DNA of 59,574 bases from Mucilaginibacter polytrichastri (GTDB lineage: Bacteria; Bacteroidota; Bacteroidia; Sphingobacteriales; Sphingobacteriaceae), in the NCBI RefSeq assembly GCF_001911425.1, contig NZ_MPPL01000001.1, positions 1,320,734-1,380,307 of the forward strand, written 5' to 3'. A model generated the notes under the pieces. The model worked only from the letters and a program-made list of their open reading frames with translations. It was not told the DNA's origin and did no database searches. Below, piece after piece: positions 35,066 through 45,091 of this stretch (positions within the stretch are counted from its first letter, which is position 1; each line of letters begins with the position of its first letter). The translations under genes were made by a program, and so were the position numbers.

Positions 35066-35422
35066 ATGAAAAATTATGAAACCTTAGTGGATGCCACTAA
35101 TGACCTGTTACAGAGAGGATATACTGCAAACTTAAGTTTCGAGGATGGCACAGACAGCATCCAGGACAAATCGCAAAATGTACAGCTTACTGCCGAAGAT
35201 TTTGAGGTAGATGAGTTCTACCGTTTCGAAGGTGCAAGTAACCCGTCAGATATGTCTATCGTTTACGCCATATCATCAACAAAATACAATCTTAAAGGCG
35301 TATTGGTAGATGCCTATGGTACTTATGCCAATACCAGTTCATCGGCCATAGAGGCTAAGCTGCACCATAACCAGGTAAGTAGTAACCTGCATGGCGAAGA
35401 TCGCCCTACGGCATCAAATTGA
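35066..35422 (+). CDS. Conserved small protein (often mislabelled phosphoribosylpyrophosphate synthetase)
   Basis: 118 residues, cytoplasmic, acidic. The pattern MKNYETLVDATNDL, LTAEDFEVDEFYRFEG, MSIVYAISS and GVLVDAYGTY matches a small Bacteroidota family that databases frequently carry under the name phosphoribosylpyrophosphate synthetase. At about one third of a PRPP synthetase length and lacking its PRPP-binding DxxxxxxxxxG[TS] loop, it cannot be that enzyme. Function unknown. It is monocistronic, between two minus-strand genes. Confidence 0.75.
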   Translation: MKNYETLVDATNDLLQRGYTANLSFEDGTDSIQDKSQNVQLTAEDFEVDEFYRFEGASNPSDMSIVYAISSTKYNLKGVLVDAYGTYANTSSSAIEAKLHHNQVSSNLHGEDRPTASN

Positions 35423-35443
35423 TATCCAACTACATCCCCTTGT

Positions 35444-36007
35444 TTAGGCGAGGGGATGTAAATAGCCCAGCAATTTTTGTCCCTTGCTTTGTATGGCTGC
35501 ACTGCCATTACGCATTAGGTATGCCAATTGGGCCGACAACTCTTCGGCAACCCAAGGGTAACGATGGCGCATATTAAACAGGGCTTCTGTAGCAAATGAT
35601 TTTACGGCCACCAACACTTTTGGGTCAATCACCCATTCAAAACATTGGTTTATTACCGGTTCCATGTCAATTTCAAGCAAATGCTGTTTTATAATAGGTA
35701 AGGCATTTGGTGCAGTAATATGCATGGCTATTTTGGCATAATGGCGTTTGCAGCTGCCATGGTGTATTTGAGGGAAACATGTAACCAGGTATTCGAGGTC
35801 GGCAAGGTAAAAGCCGGGGTGTTTTAAGAAAACATTTTCAAGCAGCCATGCTGCTCTAAAAGCTATCTTTTTATTGTCATAAAATGTAAGTTCTATCAGG
35901 TCTCGCAATTTAAAATTCTTATGTTGCACCATACCTGTTAATTCAAGCACTTTGGTTTTATCCATAGTTGCATTAATCTGCTCTAAGAGTTGATTTTTAG
36001 TAAGCAT
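35444..36007 (-). CDS. Helical-repeat protein of unknown function
   Basis: 187 residues, all-helical by pattern, with paired amphipathic helices resembling HEAT/ARM repeats (AFRAAWLLENVFLKHP, NALPIIKQHLL, VKSFATEALFNM). No catalytic motif or signal peptide. Similar proteins in Bacteroidota have carried the label adenylosuccinate lyase because of neighbouring purB genes, which does not apply here. It converges on the 118-residue gene with a 21-base gap. Confidence 0.7.
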   Translation of the reverse strand: MLTKNQLLEQINATMDKTKVLELTGMVQHKNFKLRDLIELTFYDNKKIAFRAAWLLENVFLKHPGFYLADLEYLVTCFPQIHHGSCKRHYAKIAMHITAPNALPIIKQHLLEIDMEPVINQCFEWVIDPKVLVAVKSFATEALFNMRHRYPWVAEELSAQLAYLMRNGSAAIQSKGQKLLGYLHPLA

Positions 36008-36112
36008 TGCGATAAACAGGAAGTGGGTTTTAAAGGTTGTTATTTGTACGTACCTGTTAAATTAAGGTTACAAAAATAGACTTTAGCCGCCCGCTATCCT
36101 TAATCGATAGGC

Positions 36113-36140
36113 TTGTTTTAAGGTAAAAATTATACATTTG
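36113..36140 (+). promoter_or_regulatory. Promoter of the M16 peptidase pair
   Basis: TACATTTG at 36133-36140 is an exact -7 match, with TTG at 36113-36115 as a possible -33 element at a short 17-base spacing. The leader would be about 17 bases. Confidence 0.45.
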
Positions 36141-36163
36141 CTCCATATATAATACTTTAATAC

Positions 36164-37429
36164 ATGGTTAAATTTAACCGTTTTACACTAAATAACGGCC
36201 TTCGCGTGCTTGTGCACGAAGATAATACAACACCCATGGCGGTGGTTAATATATTGTACGATGTAGGTGCCCGCGATGAAGATGAATCGCAAACCGGTTT
36301 TGCGCATTTATTTGAGCACCTGATGTTTGGCGGTTCGGTAAATATACCAACCTACGATGAGCCCCTGCAGCGTGTAGGCGGCGAAAACAATGCCTTTACC
36401 AGTAACGATATTACCAATTACTACGTTACCCTGCCTGCCGTAAACCTCGAAACTGCCTTTTGGCTCGAGAGCGACCGCATGCTGAGCCTGGCCTTTAGCG
36501 AAAAAAGCCTGGAGGTACAGCGCAACGTGGTAATGGAAGAGTTTAAGCAACGCTACCTTAACCAGCCTTATGGCGATGTTTGGCTGCGTTTACGCCCAAT
36601 GGTTTACAAGCAGCATCCATACCGCTGGGCAACCATAGGTAAAGAACTTTCGCATATCGAAAATGCGCACATTGATGATGTAAAAGCATTTTTTAAAAAG
36701 CATTATAACCCACAAAATGCCATTATGGTTGTAGGTGGGGATGTTAAGGCCGAAGACATAAAAGTATTGGCCGAAAAATGGTTTGGACCGATACCCGCAG
36801 GCGAAAAGTATGTACGTAACCTGCCGCAGGAACCGGAGCAACACGAAGAGCGCCATGAATCTGTAACCGCCAAAGTGCCCTTGAACGATGTTTATATTGC
36901 CTTTCAGGCACCGGGCAGGATGGAAGACGGTTACTATGCTGTTGATTTGATGGGTGATGTGCTTTCGCGCGGTAACTCTTCGCGTTTGTACCGTAGTTTG
37001 GTTAAAGACCAGCAGTTGTTTAGCGAGATACATGCCTACATGACCGGTAGTTTTGACACCGGTATGTTTGTGGTAGAAGGCAAGCCATTGGAAACTGTAA
37101 GCATTGAGCAGGCCGAGGCCGCCATATGGCAGCAACTGGAACTGCTGAAGCAAGCCGATGTGCCTGCCGATGAGCTTACCAAGGTGAAAAACAAAACCGA
37201 GTCGACGTTGATGTTTTCAGAAATGTCGCTACTGGATAAGGCCATGAACCTGGCTTATTATGAGCTATTGGGCGATGCCGAATTGCTAAACAGCGAAGCA
37301 GATAATTATTTAAAAATCACTGCAGCACAAATCAGGGAGCAGGCCAACCGCATTTTCCGTAAGGATAATTCGTCGACACTGATATACCTGGCCGAGCAAA
37401 ACGCAGCAGAAGAAATAGAAACTGAATAA
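36164..37429 (+). CDS. M16 family zinc metallopeptidase, catalytic subunit
   Basis: 421 residues, the usual length of a single M16B half. The inverted zinc motif HxxEH is HLFEH (His48, Glu51, His52), and the downstream NVVMEEF with Glu125/126 supplies the third ligand region. No signal peptide is seen, so it may act in the cytoplasm, or be exported by another route. The next gene, 12 bases on, encodes a second M16 protein without the zinc motif; together they should form the alpha/beta clamshell known from M16B peptidases. Substrate: likely short unfolded peptides. Confidence 0.94.
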   Translation: MVKFNRFTLNNGLRVLVHEDNTTPMAVVNILYDVGARDEDESQTGFAHLFEHLMFGGSVNIPTYDEPLQRVGGENNAFTSNDITNYYVTLPAVNLETAFWLESDRMLSLAFSEKSLEVQRNVVMEEFKQRYLNQPYGDVWLRLRPMVYKQHPYRWATIGKELSHIENAHIDDVKAFFKKHYNPQNAIMVVGGDVKAEDIKVLAEKWFGPIPAGEKYVRNLPQEPEQHEERHESVTAKVPLNDVYIAFQAPGRMEDGYYAVDLMGDVLSRGNSSRLYRSLVKDQQLFSEIHAYMTGSFDTGMFVVEGKPLETVSIEQAEAAIWQQLELLKQADVPADELTKVKNKTESTLMFSEMSLLDKAMNLAYYELLGDAELLNSEADNYLKITAAQIREQANRIFRKDNSSTLIYLAEQNAAEEIETE

Positions 37430-37441
37430 ATCAGTATTTAA

Positions 37442-38719
37442 ATGTTAGACAGAACCTTAGCGCCAAATTTTGGCGCAATTGAACATATTAAGTTAGTGGA
37501 GCCAGAGCATATTAAATTGCCAAACGGCTGCAGCCTGTACTACTTTAACTCTGGTGAGCAGGACCTGGTTCGGATAGAATGGGTGTTTGGTAACCTGCGT
37601 TTTAACCCCGATAAGCCTTTGCTTAACAGTGCAGTGGTAACTATGCTTACCGAAGGTACAGGCAGTTTATCAGCATCGCAAATAGCCGATAAGGTTGATT
37701 TTTATGGTGCTTTTTTGCAGGCTGAGTACGGGTTCGACCATTCTGTGGTAACCCTATACAGCCTGAGCAAGCACCTGGAAAACACCCTGCCTGTTATTAA
37801 AGATATTATTACAGATTCGGTGTTCCCGGAGAGTGAGCTGCAAACCTATGTGCGTAACCAGCAGCAAAAGTTGCAGGTTAGCCTGCAAAAAAACGATGTA
37901 CTGGCGCGCCGTGCATTTAATAAAGCCATGAACGGCGATTCGCTGTATGGACTTGCGGCCGATGCTACCGATTTTCAACAATTGCAACGGGCAGATATGC
38001 TGGCACATTTTAAGCAAATGTATCAGCCATCCAACTGTACTATATTTTTAGCCGGTAAAATTGATGAAGAAATTTTAAAACTCATCACAGATACTTTTGG
38101 TAAAAACTGGCAGAATGGCCCCGAAACTGCTGATACCACTCAACCTGCATTAAAACAGGCGGACGAGCATTTTTACTACATTGAAAAACCCGATGCTATA
38201 CAATCGGCTATCCGGATAGGCACGCGCATTATTAACCGTTCGCACCCCGATTTTCCGGCTTTGCAGGTATTGAATACTATTTTAGGTGGTTACTTCGGTT
38301 CGAGGCTCATGGCTAATATCCGCGAGGATAAAGGGTATACGTATGGTATTGGCTCGGGTGTTAGCTCACTTAAACATGGGGGAGCACTATTTATCGCTAC
38401 CGAGGTAGGGGCTGATGTATGCCGGGATGCAGTAAGCGAAATTGAAAAAGAAATTAACCGCCTTAAAACAGAACTGGTACCGCAGGATGAATTGGAACTG
38501 GTGCGCAATTACATGCTGGGCTCGCTTTTAGGCAGCCTTGAAAATGTTTTTTCGCATGCAGATAAATTCAAGAACGTGTACTTTTCTGAACTCGATTACA
38601 CTTACTATGACCGCTATACCAGCATCATTAAAGCTGTAACAGCCCAGGATTTGATGGATTTGGCCAATAAATACCTCGACTTTGACAAGATGTATAAGGT
38701 GATTGTTGGGAAATATTAA
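37442..38719 (+). CDS. M16 family peptidase-like protein, non-catalytic subunit
   Basis: 425 residues, homologous to M16 peptidases. At the position of the HxxEH motif the sequence reads DFYGAFLQAEY, so zinc binding is lost, while the substrate-binding R/Y motif near the C-terminus is retained (IREDKGYTYGIGSG). This is the standard division of labour in paired M16B proteins: this partner shapes the chamber and binds substrate while the upstream gene product cuts. It is co-transcribed with that gene (12-base gap). Confidence 0.92.
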   Translation: MLDRTLAPNFGAIEHIKLVEPEHIKLPNGCSLYYFNSGEQDLVRIEWVFGNLRFNPDKPLLNSAVVTMLTEGTGSLSASQIADKVDFYGAFLQAEYGFDHSVVTLYSLSKHLENTLPVIKDIITDSVFPESELQTYVRNQQQKLQVSLQKNDVLARRAFNKAMNGDSLYGLAADATDFQQLQRADMLAHFKQMYQPSNCTIFLAGKIDEEILKLITDTFGKNWQNGPETADTTQPALKQADEHFYYIEKPDAIQSAIRIGTRIINRSHPDFPALQVLNTILGGYFGSRLMANIREDKGYTYGIGSGVSSLKHGGALFIATEVGADVCRDAVSEIEKEINRLKTELVPQDELELVRNYMLGSLLGSLENVFSHADKFKNVYFSELDYTYYDRYTSIIKAVTAQDLMDLANKYLDFDKMYKVIVGKY

Positions 38720-38738
38720 ACCCATTTGGGCTGTTTTT

Positions 38739-38826
38739 TCATTCTAAACGCAGTGAAGAATCTTTTTCGATTTGCATGATACGAAAGCATGTCGAAGAAG
38801 ATATTTCGCTTCGCTATAACATGACA
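38739..38826. repeat. Degenerate palindromic repeat, family B
   Basis: CATTCTAAACGCAGTGAAGA with ATCT, then an inverted AGATATTTCGCTTCGCTATA ending ACATGAC. It resembles TCATTCTGAACGAAGTGAAGA-type repeats seen throughout this phylum; a second copy is at 44889. Confidence 0.55.
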
Positions 38827-38928
38827 AATTAGGTTAAAACGTACGTTACCAAATTGTAATTTAAATGCTATATAATTGTACTTAGCTACTATTTCATAAA
38901 TCGGATATCCAAAATCCGAAATAATTGC

Positions 38929-38936
38929 TACCTTTG
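38929..38936 (+). promoter_or_regulatory. -7 box for guaB
   Basis: Exact TACCTTTG match, 36 bases before the start codon. Just upstream is a small inverted repeat TCGGAT/ATCCGA (38901-38919) that could be an operator; no standard -33 element. Confidence 0.45.
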
Positions 38937-38948
38937 CCCGGCAAGTAA

Positions 38949-40439
<1,491 letters not shown>

Positions 40440-40578
40440 TTGGTTGTTGAATACTGAGTTAGTGAATGAGTGAGTTAAAGCTTCATCCTGGAGTTTAGTT
40501 TATTCATTTACTAACTTATACTTTACAAACCGAAACTAATTTCACTAACGCATTCATCACACAAAACTCACAACTGAT

Positions 40579-41163
40579 ATGAAATCTATCTGCGTATTCT
40601 GTGGCGCCAATTTTAACGGCGACCCGGCTTTAAGTGCTGCTATTGACCAACTTGCCGAAGTAATGGTGAGCCGTAACACCTGCCTTATTTTTGGCGGTGG
40701 CAGGGTAGGTGTGATGGGGTTGCTGGCCAATGCGGTTATAGACCGTGGCGGGAAAGCCATTGGTGTGATCCCGGAGTTTCTGATGAATAAAGAAGTTGGG
40801 CATACCGGCCTTACCGAGCTGCACATTGTAGAGAATATGCATCAGCGCAAGCAAATGATGAATGATTTGTGCGATGGTATTATTATGCTTCCCGGTGGTT
40901 TTGGTACACTCGAAGAATTTTTTGAAGTTTTAACCTGGCTGCAGCTTGGTTTACACCAAAAGCCCATCGGCATTTTAAATGTAAACGGGTTTTACGATTT
41001 TCTGTTAAAACAGATGGATGTAATGGTAGCGCAAAAGTTTCTGAAACCCATTAACCGCCAATTGGTAATTACCTCAACAGATGCTATTGAATTGGTAAAC
41101 CTGATGGATAATTTCAAAGCCGAACCTGATGAGGTGTGGTTTAAGGACAGAAATTTAATTTAA
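40579..41163 (+). CDS. LOG family (TIGR00730) Rossmann-fold protein
   Basis: 194 residues, one-domain LOG protein. N-terminal CVFCGA with GGGRVGVMG and the signature PGGFGTLEE are complete. Characterised homologues are cytokinin riboside 5'-monophosphate phosphoribohydrolases, releasing the base from a nucleoside monophosphate; in non-plant-associated bacteria the natural substrate is probably a normal purine nucleotide. Its position 139 bases after guaB fits a purine-salvage theme, though the intervening sequence 40440-40578 is low-complexity repeat and the genes may not be co-transcribed. Confidence 0.9.
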   Translation: MKSICVFCGANFNGDPALSAAIDQLAEVMVSRNTCLIFGGGRVGVMGLLANAVIDRGGKAIGVIPEFLMNKEVGHTGLTELHIVENMHQRKQMMNDLCDGIIMLPGGFGTLEEFFEVLTWLQLGLHQKPIGILNVNGFYDFLLKQMDVMVAQKFLKPINRQLVITSTDAIELVNLMDNFKAEPDEVWFKDRNLI

Positions 41164-41168
41164 AAAGT

Positions 41169-41208
41169 ACCTGTCTTCCCGAAACAAGTTTAGCACAACG
41201 GTTGGGTG
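41169..41208. repeat. Degenerate half copy of family A repeat
   Basis: ACCTGTCTTCCCGAAACAAG and following TTTAGCACAACGG retain the right arm of the palindromes at 29009, 30535 and 33679. It fills the gap between two convergent genes. Confidence 0.5.
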
Positions 41209-41218
41209 AAAATTATCC

Positions 41219-41452
41219 CTATAAAACCTCTATCACATCAGGTATATAAACATGGGCTGCCCAGATATCCAGCATGCCTTCAATCTGAATAATTCGCGCA
41301 GCTAAAATCTTCATGCACTCATACCGGGCTGTAGATTTTAAATGCGTATTATCAAATCCCAGAAAATCAAACTGAATATGCATATCGAGTGCTGCTTTTT
41401 TTAAATGCTGCTCGGTCAATAGTTTTGCAATAGTGGTTTCAATAGGTTTCAT
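41219..41452 (-). CDS. Small protein of unknown function
   Basis: 77 residues from ATG 41452; a TTG at 41467 overlapping the upstream stop would give 82. No recognised family; predicted helical, with a Trp/His-containing C-terminus (WAAHVYIPDVIEVL). It follows the HTH-like gene by 11 bases in the same direction, so the two are co-expressed. No signal peptide or membrane segment. Whether the pair is a toxin-antitoxin-like unit is speculation. Confidence 0.55.
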   Translation of the reverse strand: MKPIETTIAKLLTEQHLKKAALDMHIQFDFLGFDNTHLKSTARYECMKILAARIIQIEGMLDIWAAHVYIPDVIEVL

Positions 41453-41463
41453 AACAATTAGTA

Positions 41464-41763
41464 TCAACGCTGAGTTTTTAATAGTTCAGGTTCTTCGTAA
41501 TCGCTCAGATTAAAGATCGGGTCTATTATAAAGGTGAAATTCTGGAGTTCGCCCGGCTTAATGTCAAATAGTTTTTCGAGTATCACAACCTTTTCGTGAG
41601 GGATATCCTGCTTATCGTCAAATTTTATTTTTCGATAATTATTGAATGTTTTCTGACTGATATTTAGCAGCTGGGGCACAATAAGTATCGCTTTCCGGTA
41701 ATCCTTAACATTTAATTTGTTAAGCATGTCATTAATACGGTACTTAAAAACTGTTTTAGTCAT
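41464..41763 (-). CDS. Small HTH-like protein
   Basis: 99 residues. Residues about 20-75 (KAILIVPQLLNISQKTFNNY, then IPHEKVVILEKLFDIKPGEL) look like the five-helix Cro/XRE fold: helix-turn-helix followed by the LFDIKPGEL-type last helix usual in XRE proteins. The C-terminus is acidic. It is divergent from the XRE/coiled-coil gene at 41870 (106-base shared gap) and precedes the 77-residue gene. The gap contains repeated TTTTGC-type words (41795-41820) which could be operators for either protein. Confidence 0.6.
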   Translation of the reverse strand: MTKTVFKYRINDMLNKLNVKDYRKAILIVPQLLNISQKTFNNYRKIKFDDKQDIPHEKVVILEKLFDIKPGELQNFTFIIDPIFNLSDYEEPELLKTQR

Positions 41764-41869
41764 CGTTTTTTAAGTAAAATTTTTCTATGTTTAGGCAAAG
41801 TTTTGCACAACTAAGCAAAAGTAAAGTTAAGTAATAGCCCAATAAACCCGAACTTTTTTATATTATTTG

Positions 41870-42265
41870 ATGCACATGTCTGATAATCAACATGATATTT
41901 TTTTTGCACGGATAGAGCAGAATATCCGTCAGCATGCAAAGCATCAAAAAATTACCTTGTCCGAACTTTCGTCGGGTATTGATATGACCGAGGCCGGTTT
42001 TTACAAAATGCTTTCTACAGAAAGTGTAAAAGTAAAAACACTTCGTAAAATTGCTGAAGTTTTAAAACTTCCCATTCAACTGTTTTTTGAAGAATGTACC
42101 TTAACTAAAAACGTTAATGGATATATCAGGAAATCAGAACCGAATGAATTACCAAACCAGGCTGAGTATCTGACAGAGCGTGACGCCCTTAAAAAGCAGA
42201 TAGAGTTGCTGGAAAGCCAGATTAACGATAAGAATAAGATTATTGAACTAATGGGCAAAAAGTAA
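41870..42265 (+). CDS. XRE-family regulator with C-terminal coiled coil
   Basis: 131 residues from ATG 41870 (a TTG one codon upstream and an ATG two codons downstream are alternatives). Residues about 12-68 form an XRE helix-turn-helix (ITLSELSSGIDMTEAGFYKM, LRKIAEVLKLP), and residues about 100-131 a leucine-zipper-like coiled coil (LKKQIELLESQINDKNKIIE) suited to dimerisation. Single-gene transcript ended by the hairpin at 42323. Such proteins are common solitary regulators in Bacteroidota; targets unknown, with the divergent small operon being the first candidate. Confidence 0.85.
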   Translation: MHMSDNQHDIFFARIEQNIRQHAKHQKITLSELSSGIDMTEAGFYKMLSTESVKVKTLRKIAEVLKLPIQLFFEECTLTKNVNGYIRKSEPNELPNQAEYLTERDALKKQIELLESQINDKNKIIELMGKK

Positions 42266-42322
42266 CTTTAACAAGCTACACCGGTATAGGTACTACCACC
42301 ACTTTAACTTTTCTGAACCATA

Positions 42323-42358
42323 ATAACGCCTTAACCCGCTCAATGGCGTTATATTTTT
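42323..42358 (+). terminator. Terminator of the XRE gene
   Basis: Arms ATAACGCC (42323-42330) and GGCGTTAT (42345-42352), loop 14 bases, then ATTTTTT. It is 58 bases past the XRE stop. The rest of the gap to 42499 is AT-rich without a supported gene. Confidence 0.6.
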
Positions 42359-42499
42359 TGCACAAATAAATTACGGTTAGTATTAGCATAATTGGTATGT
42401 GTAAGTAACGAAAAATATTTAATGTTTATTATAATATTATTATGTTATTCCTTTAAGGCGTTCATAATACCATGCTTATAAATTGCTTATATTGTAAGC

Positions 42500-43675
42500 A
42501 TGAAAAACATATTTTACCTGTTATTTCTAATCACAATTACTACGGCATCGGCGCAGGATACCTTATTATTACATCAGCGCATGATTTTGGCCGATACCCA
42601 CAACGATGCATTTTCTAACCAGGTAATTACCGGCGCCAACCTTGCCCAAAAGCAACCCAATGGTAATTTTGACCTGGTAAGGGCCAAAGCGGGAGGGCTG
42701 GATGTTCAGGTGTTTTCTATCTGGTGCGGGCCGCAGTATGGGCATGGTACTGCCTACGCTTTTGCGAACCGCGAAATTGATTCGTTGTACGCCCTTATTG
42801 CCCGCAACCCCGATCAGATACAACTGGTTAAAAATGCGCATGATTTGGCAAAAGCCGTATCCCGCAAAAAGCTGGCAGCTTTAATAGGAGTTGAAGGCGG
42901 CCACATGATAGAAGATAGGTTAGATTATATTGATAGCCTGGCCAGAAGGGGCATGCGTTACTTAACCCTCACCTGGAACAATAGCACCCCATGGGCAACA
43001 TCGGCCAAAGAAGAACGCTTTAAGGCCGATTCGTTGCCGCATTTGGGTTTAACAGATTTTGGTAAGGATGTGGTGCACCGCTTAAATAGTTTAGGCGTAA
43101 TGGTTGATGTGTCGCATGTAGGCGAACGCACTTTTTATGATGTATTGGCTACTACAACCAAGCCGGTAATTGCTTCGCACAGTTGTGTGTATGCACTTTG
43201 CCCGCACCAGCGCAACCTCAAAGACGATCAGCTGAAAGCTATTGCCAAAAACGGCGGCGTGGTGTTTGTAAACTTTTACAGCGGGTTTTTAGACAGTACT
43301 TACTACAGTAAACAAGACCTTTTCCTCACAGCACACAAAACTGAGCTCGACTCGCTAAGTAAGGTATATCAGAATGAAGACCTGGGCATTTTTAAATTAT
43401 TCGCCATTCATAAAGCAGAGACAGATTTGTTTAGGCCACCGTTAAGTTTGCTCATTAAACACATCGATTACATAGTTAAACTAATTGGTGCCGGGTACGT
43501 AGGCATCGGCTCTGATTTTGACGGAGCCGAATCTTATCCCTTGGGTATGGACAGCGTGGCAGACTACCCCAAAATAACTGCCGAGCTGATGAAGCTGCAC
43601 TACAGTAATAAAGATATTCAAAATATATTGGGTGGGAATTTTGTGCGGGTATTAATGGCTAATGTGGGGAAATAG
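42500..43675 (+). CDS. M19 family membrane dipeptidase, exported
   Basis: 391 residues with signal peptide (ending TASAQ). The M19 (renal dipeptidase) zinc ligands are recognisable: His34 and Asp36 in ADTHNDAF, the bridging Glu in GVEGGHM, His in VDVSHVG, and His in IASHSCVYAL; the DPDGxE-like substrate loop is SDFDGAESYPLG. It hydrolyses dipeptides, often with D- or dehydro-amino acids, in the periplasm. It is followed by a palindromic repeat and then trxB with its own promoter, so it is probably monocistronic. Confidence 0.94.
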   Translation: MKNIFYLLFLITITTASAQDTLLLHQRMILADTHNDAFSNQVITGANLAQKQPNGNFDLVRAKAGGLDVQVFSIWCGPQYGHGTAYAFANREIDSLYALIARNPDQIQLVKNAHDLAKAVSRKKLAALIGVEGGHMIEDRLDYIDSLARRGMRYLTLTWNNSTPWATSAKEERFKADSLPHLGLTDFGKDVVHRLNSLGVMVDVSHVGERTFYDVLATTTKPVIASHSCVYALCPHQRNLKDDQLKAIAKNGGVVFVNFYSGFLDSTYYSKQDLFLTAHKTELDSLSKVYQNEDLGIFKLFAIHKAETDLFRPPLSLLIKHIDYIVKLIGAGYVGIGSDFDGAESYPLGMDSVADYPKITAELMKLHYSNKDIQNILGGNFVRVLMANVGK

Positions 43676-43750
43676 GTTGTCTGTAGTCGGTTATCTGTTG
43701 TCGGGATGAATGGACTTTTGCTGACAACTGACAACAGATAACCGACAACA
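43676..43750. repeat. Palindrome after the dipeptidase gene
   Basis: GTCGGTTATCTGTTGTC (43686-43702) and its exact complement GACAACAGATAACCGAC (43730-43746) with a 27-base spacer. No T-run follows, so it is more likely a repeat element than a terminator. Confidence 0.6.
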
Positions 43751-43779
43751 TAATTACTACAATATACTGACCGGTTTAT

Positions 43780-43811
43780 TTTGGCCTGTTGCACGATAAA
43801 GTGTAAATTTG
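43780..43811 (+). promoter_or_regulatory. Promoter of trxB
   Basis: Best consensus match in the window: TTTG (43780-43783), 20-base spacer, TAAATTTG (43804-43811), fitting the Bacteroidota -33/-7 pattern. The leader would be about 15 bases. Confidence 0.6.
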
Positions 43812-43832
43812 TATACTATTTTAAGGAATAAA

Positions 43833-44810
43833 ATGTCTCAAGATACTGAACACGTAAAATGCCTGATCATTGGATCGGGTCCTGCTGGCTACACGGCTGC
43901 TATTTATGCTGCACGCGCAGATTTAAAACCGGTTTTATACACCGGTATGATCGCCGGAGGCCAGCTTACACAAACTACTGATGTGGAAAATTTTCCGGGT
44001 TATCCGCAAGGTATTATGGGCCCCGAGATGATGGAAGATTTCCGTAAGCAAGCAGAACGTTTCGGAACCGAAATTCGTTTTGGTTATGTAAGCTCGGTTG
44101 ATTTTACAAGTACACCACACAAAGTAGTGGTTGACGAAACCGTTACCATACTGGCCGATACCGTAATTATATCTACCGGTGCATCAGCAAAATGGTTAGG
44201 GTTGGAGTCTGAGCAAAAATATAATGGCTTTGGCGTTTCTGCCTGCGCCGTGTGCGATGGGTTCTTTTTTAAAGGGCATGATGTTGCCCTGGTAGGCGCC
44301 GGTGATACCGCTGCCGAAGAAGCTACTTACCTGGCTAAACTTTGCCGTAAGGTATATATGCTGGTTCGCCGCGACGAGTTCCGTGCATCAAAAGCAATGG
44401 TGAGCCGTGTACTGGCCACTCCAAACATCGAAGTAGTATACAATACCGAAACCAAAGAAATTGTAGGCGATGGCCAGTCTGTTACCGGTGTGCGCGTATT
44501 AAACAATAAAACTAATGAAGAAAAGGTAATTGATGTAACCGGTTTCTTTGTAGCCATTGGCCATCACCCTAATACTGATATATTTAAAGGTATTATTGAT
44601 ATGGACGAAACCGGCTATATTAAAACTAAACCCGGTACTACACAAACCAACATAGAAGGCGTTTTTTGCTGCGGCGATGCACAAGACAGCGTTTACCGCC
44701 AGGCTGTAACTGCAGCAGGTACAGGCTGTATGGCAGCCTTGGAAGCCGAAAGATATTTGGCCGATAAAGAATACGCCGTTGAAGCAGAAGCCCCGGCTAA
44801 AAGTTTTTAA
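43833..44810 (+). CDS. trxB: Thioredoxin-disulfide reductase
   Basis: 325 residues from ATG 43833; the frame is open from a TTG eight codons earlier, but that lies inside the promoter -7 box. FAD-binding GSGPAG near the N-terminus, redox-active CAVC (Cys138, Cys141), NADPH-binding GAGDTAAEE and the second FAD motif GVFCCGDAQD are all present. It reduces thioredoxin with NADPH. Monocistronic: own promoter upstream and a strong terminator 20 bases downstream. No thioredoxin gene is adjacent. Confidence 0.96.
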   Translation: MSQDTEHVKCLIIGSGPAGYTAAIYAARADLKPVLYTGMIAGGQLTQTTDVENFPGYPQGIMGPEMMEDFRKQAERFGTEIRFGYVSSVDFTSTPHKVVVDETVTILADTVIISTGASAKWLGLESEQKYNGFGVSACAVCDGFFFKGHDVALVGAGDTAAEEATYLAKLCRKVYMLVRRDEFRASKAMVSRVLATPNIEVVYNTETKEIVGDGQSVTGVRVLNNKTNEEKVIDVTGFFVAIGHHPNTDIFKGIIDMDETGYIKTKPGTTQTNIEGVFCCGDAQDSVYRQAVTAAGTGCMAALEAERYLADKEYAVEAEAPAKSF

Positions 44811-44830
44811 CAAAAAATTAATAGCTTAAA

Positions 44831-44864
44831 AACCCCATTCGCGTAATACGAATGGGGTTTTTTT
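44831..44864 (+). terminator. Terminator of trxB
   Basis: Arms AACCCCATTCG (44831-44841) and CGAATGGGGTT (44849-44859), 7-base loop, followed by seven T. Confidence 0.88.
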
Positions 44865-44888
44865 GTGCTGATCATAACCCTTTTATTT

Positions 44889-44977
44889 TGTCATACTGAA
44901 CGAAGGGAATAATCTTTTGCGCTATTAAGATCATAATATACGGGGAAGAAAATTCTTCGTTACATTTAAAATGACAT
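44889..44977. repeat. Degenerate palindromic repeat, family B
   Basis: TGTCATACTGAACGAAGGGA on the left and GAAAATTCTTCGTTACATTT with AAAATGACA on the right, inverted around an AT-rich centre. Same style as the element at 38739. Confidence 0.55.
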
Positions 44978-45091
44978 AGAATAATTTAAACATTCTGTGT
45001 TTCTCAACCAATTTTTTACATGCTTATTTACCTGTAAGTCAAAAAATCTATTAATTTCACGGCTCAAGAATAACGCTCACATAATTCTCTG

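Noticed and set aside
36590..37153. Open frame of 187 codons on the minus strand inside the M16 gene, and similar long antisense frames at 28129-28575, 11856-12296, 4050-4460 and 47658-48209
   Set aside because: All lie opposite well-supported genes and their translations show the Cys/Leu/Ser-rich look of antisense reading; they follow from codon bias of the true genes.
41219..41763. Toxin-antitoxin call for the two small genes
   Set aside because: Order and size fit, but neither protein shows a known toxin motif, so I list them only as unknown small proteins.
42276..42389. Minus-strand 37-codon frame ending in KVKVVVVPIPV
   Set aside because: It overlaps the probable XRE terminator hairpin, has no visible promoter, and only its C-terminal end looks protein-like. 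Kept as a curiosity; conservation would be needed.
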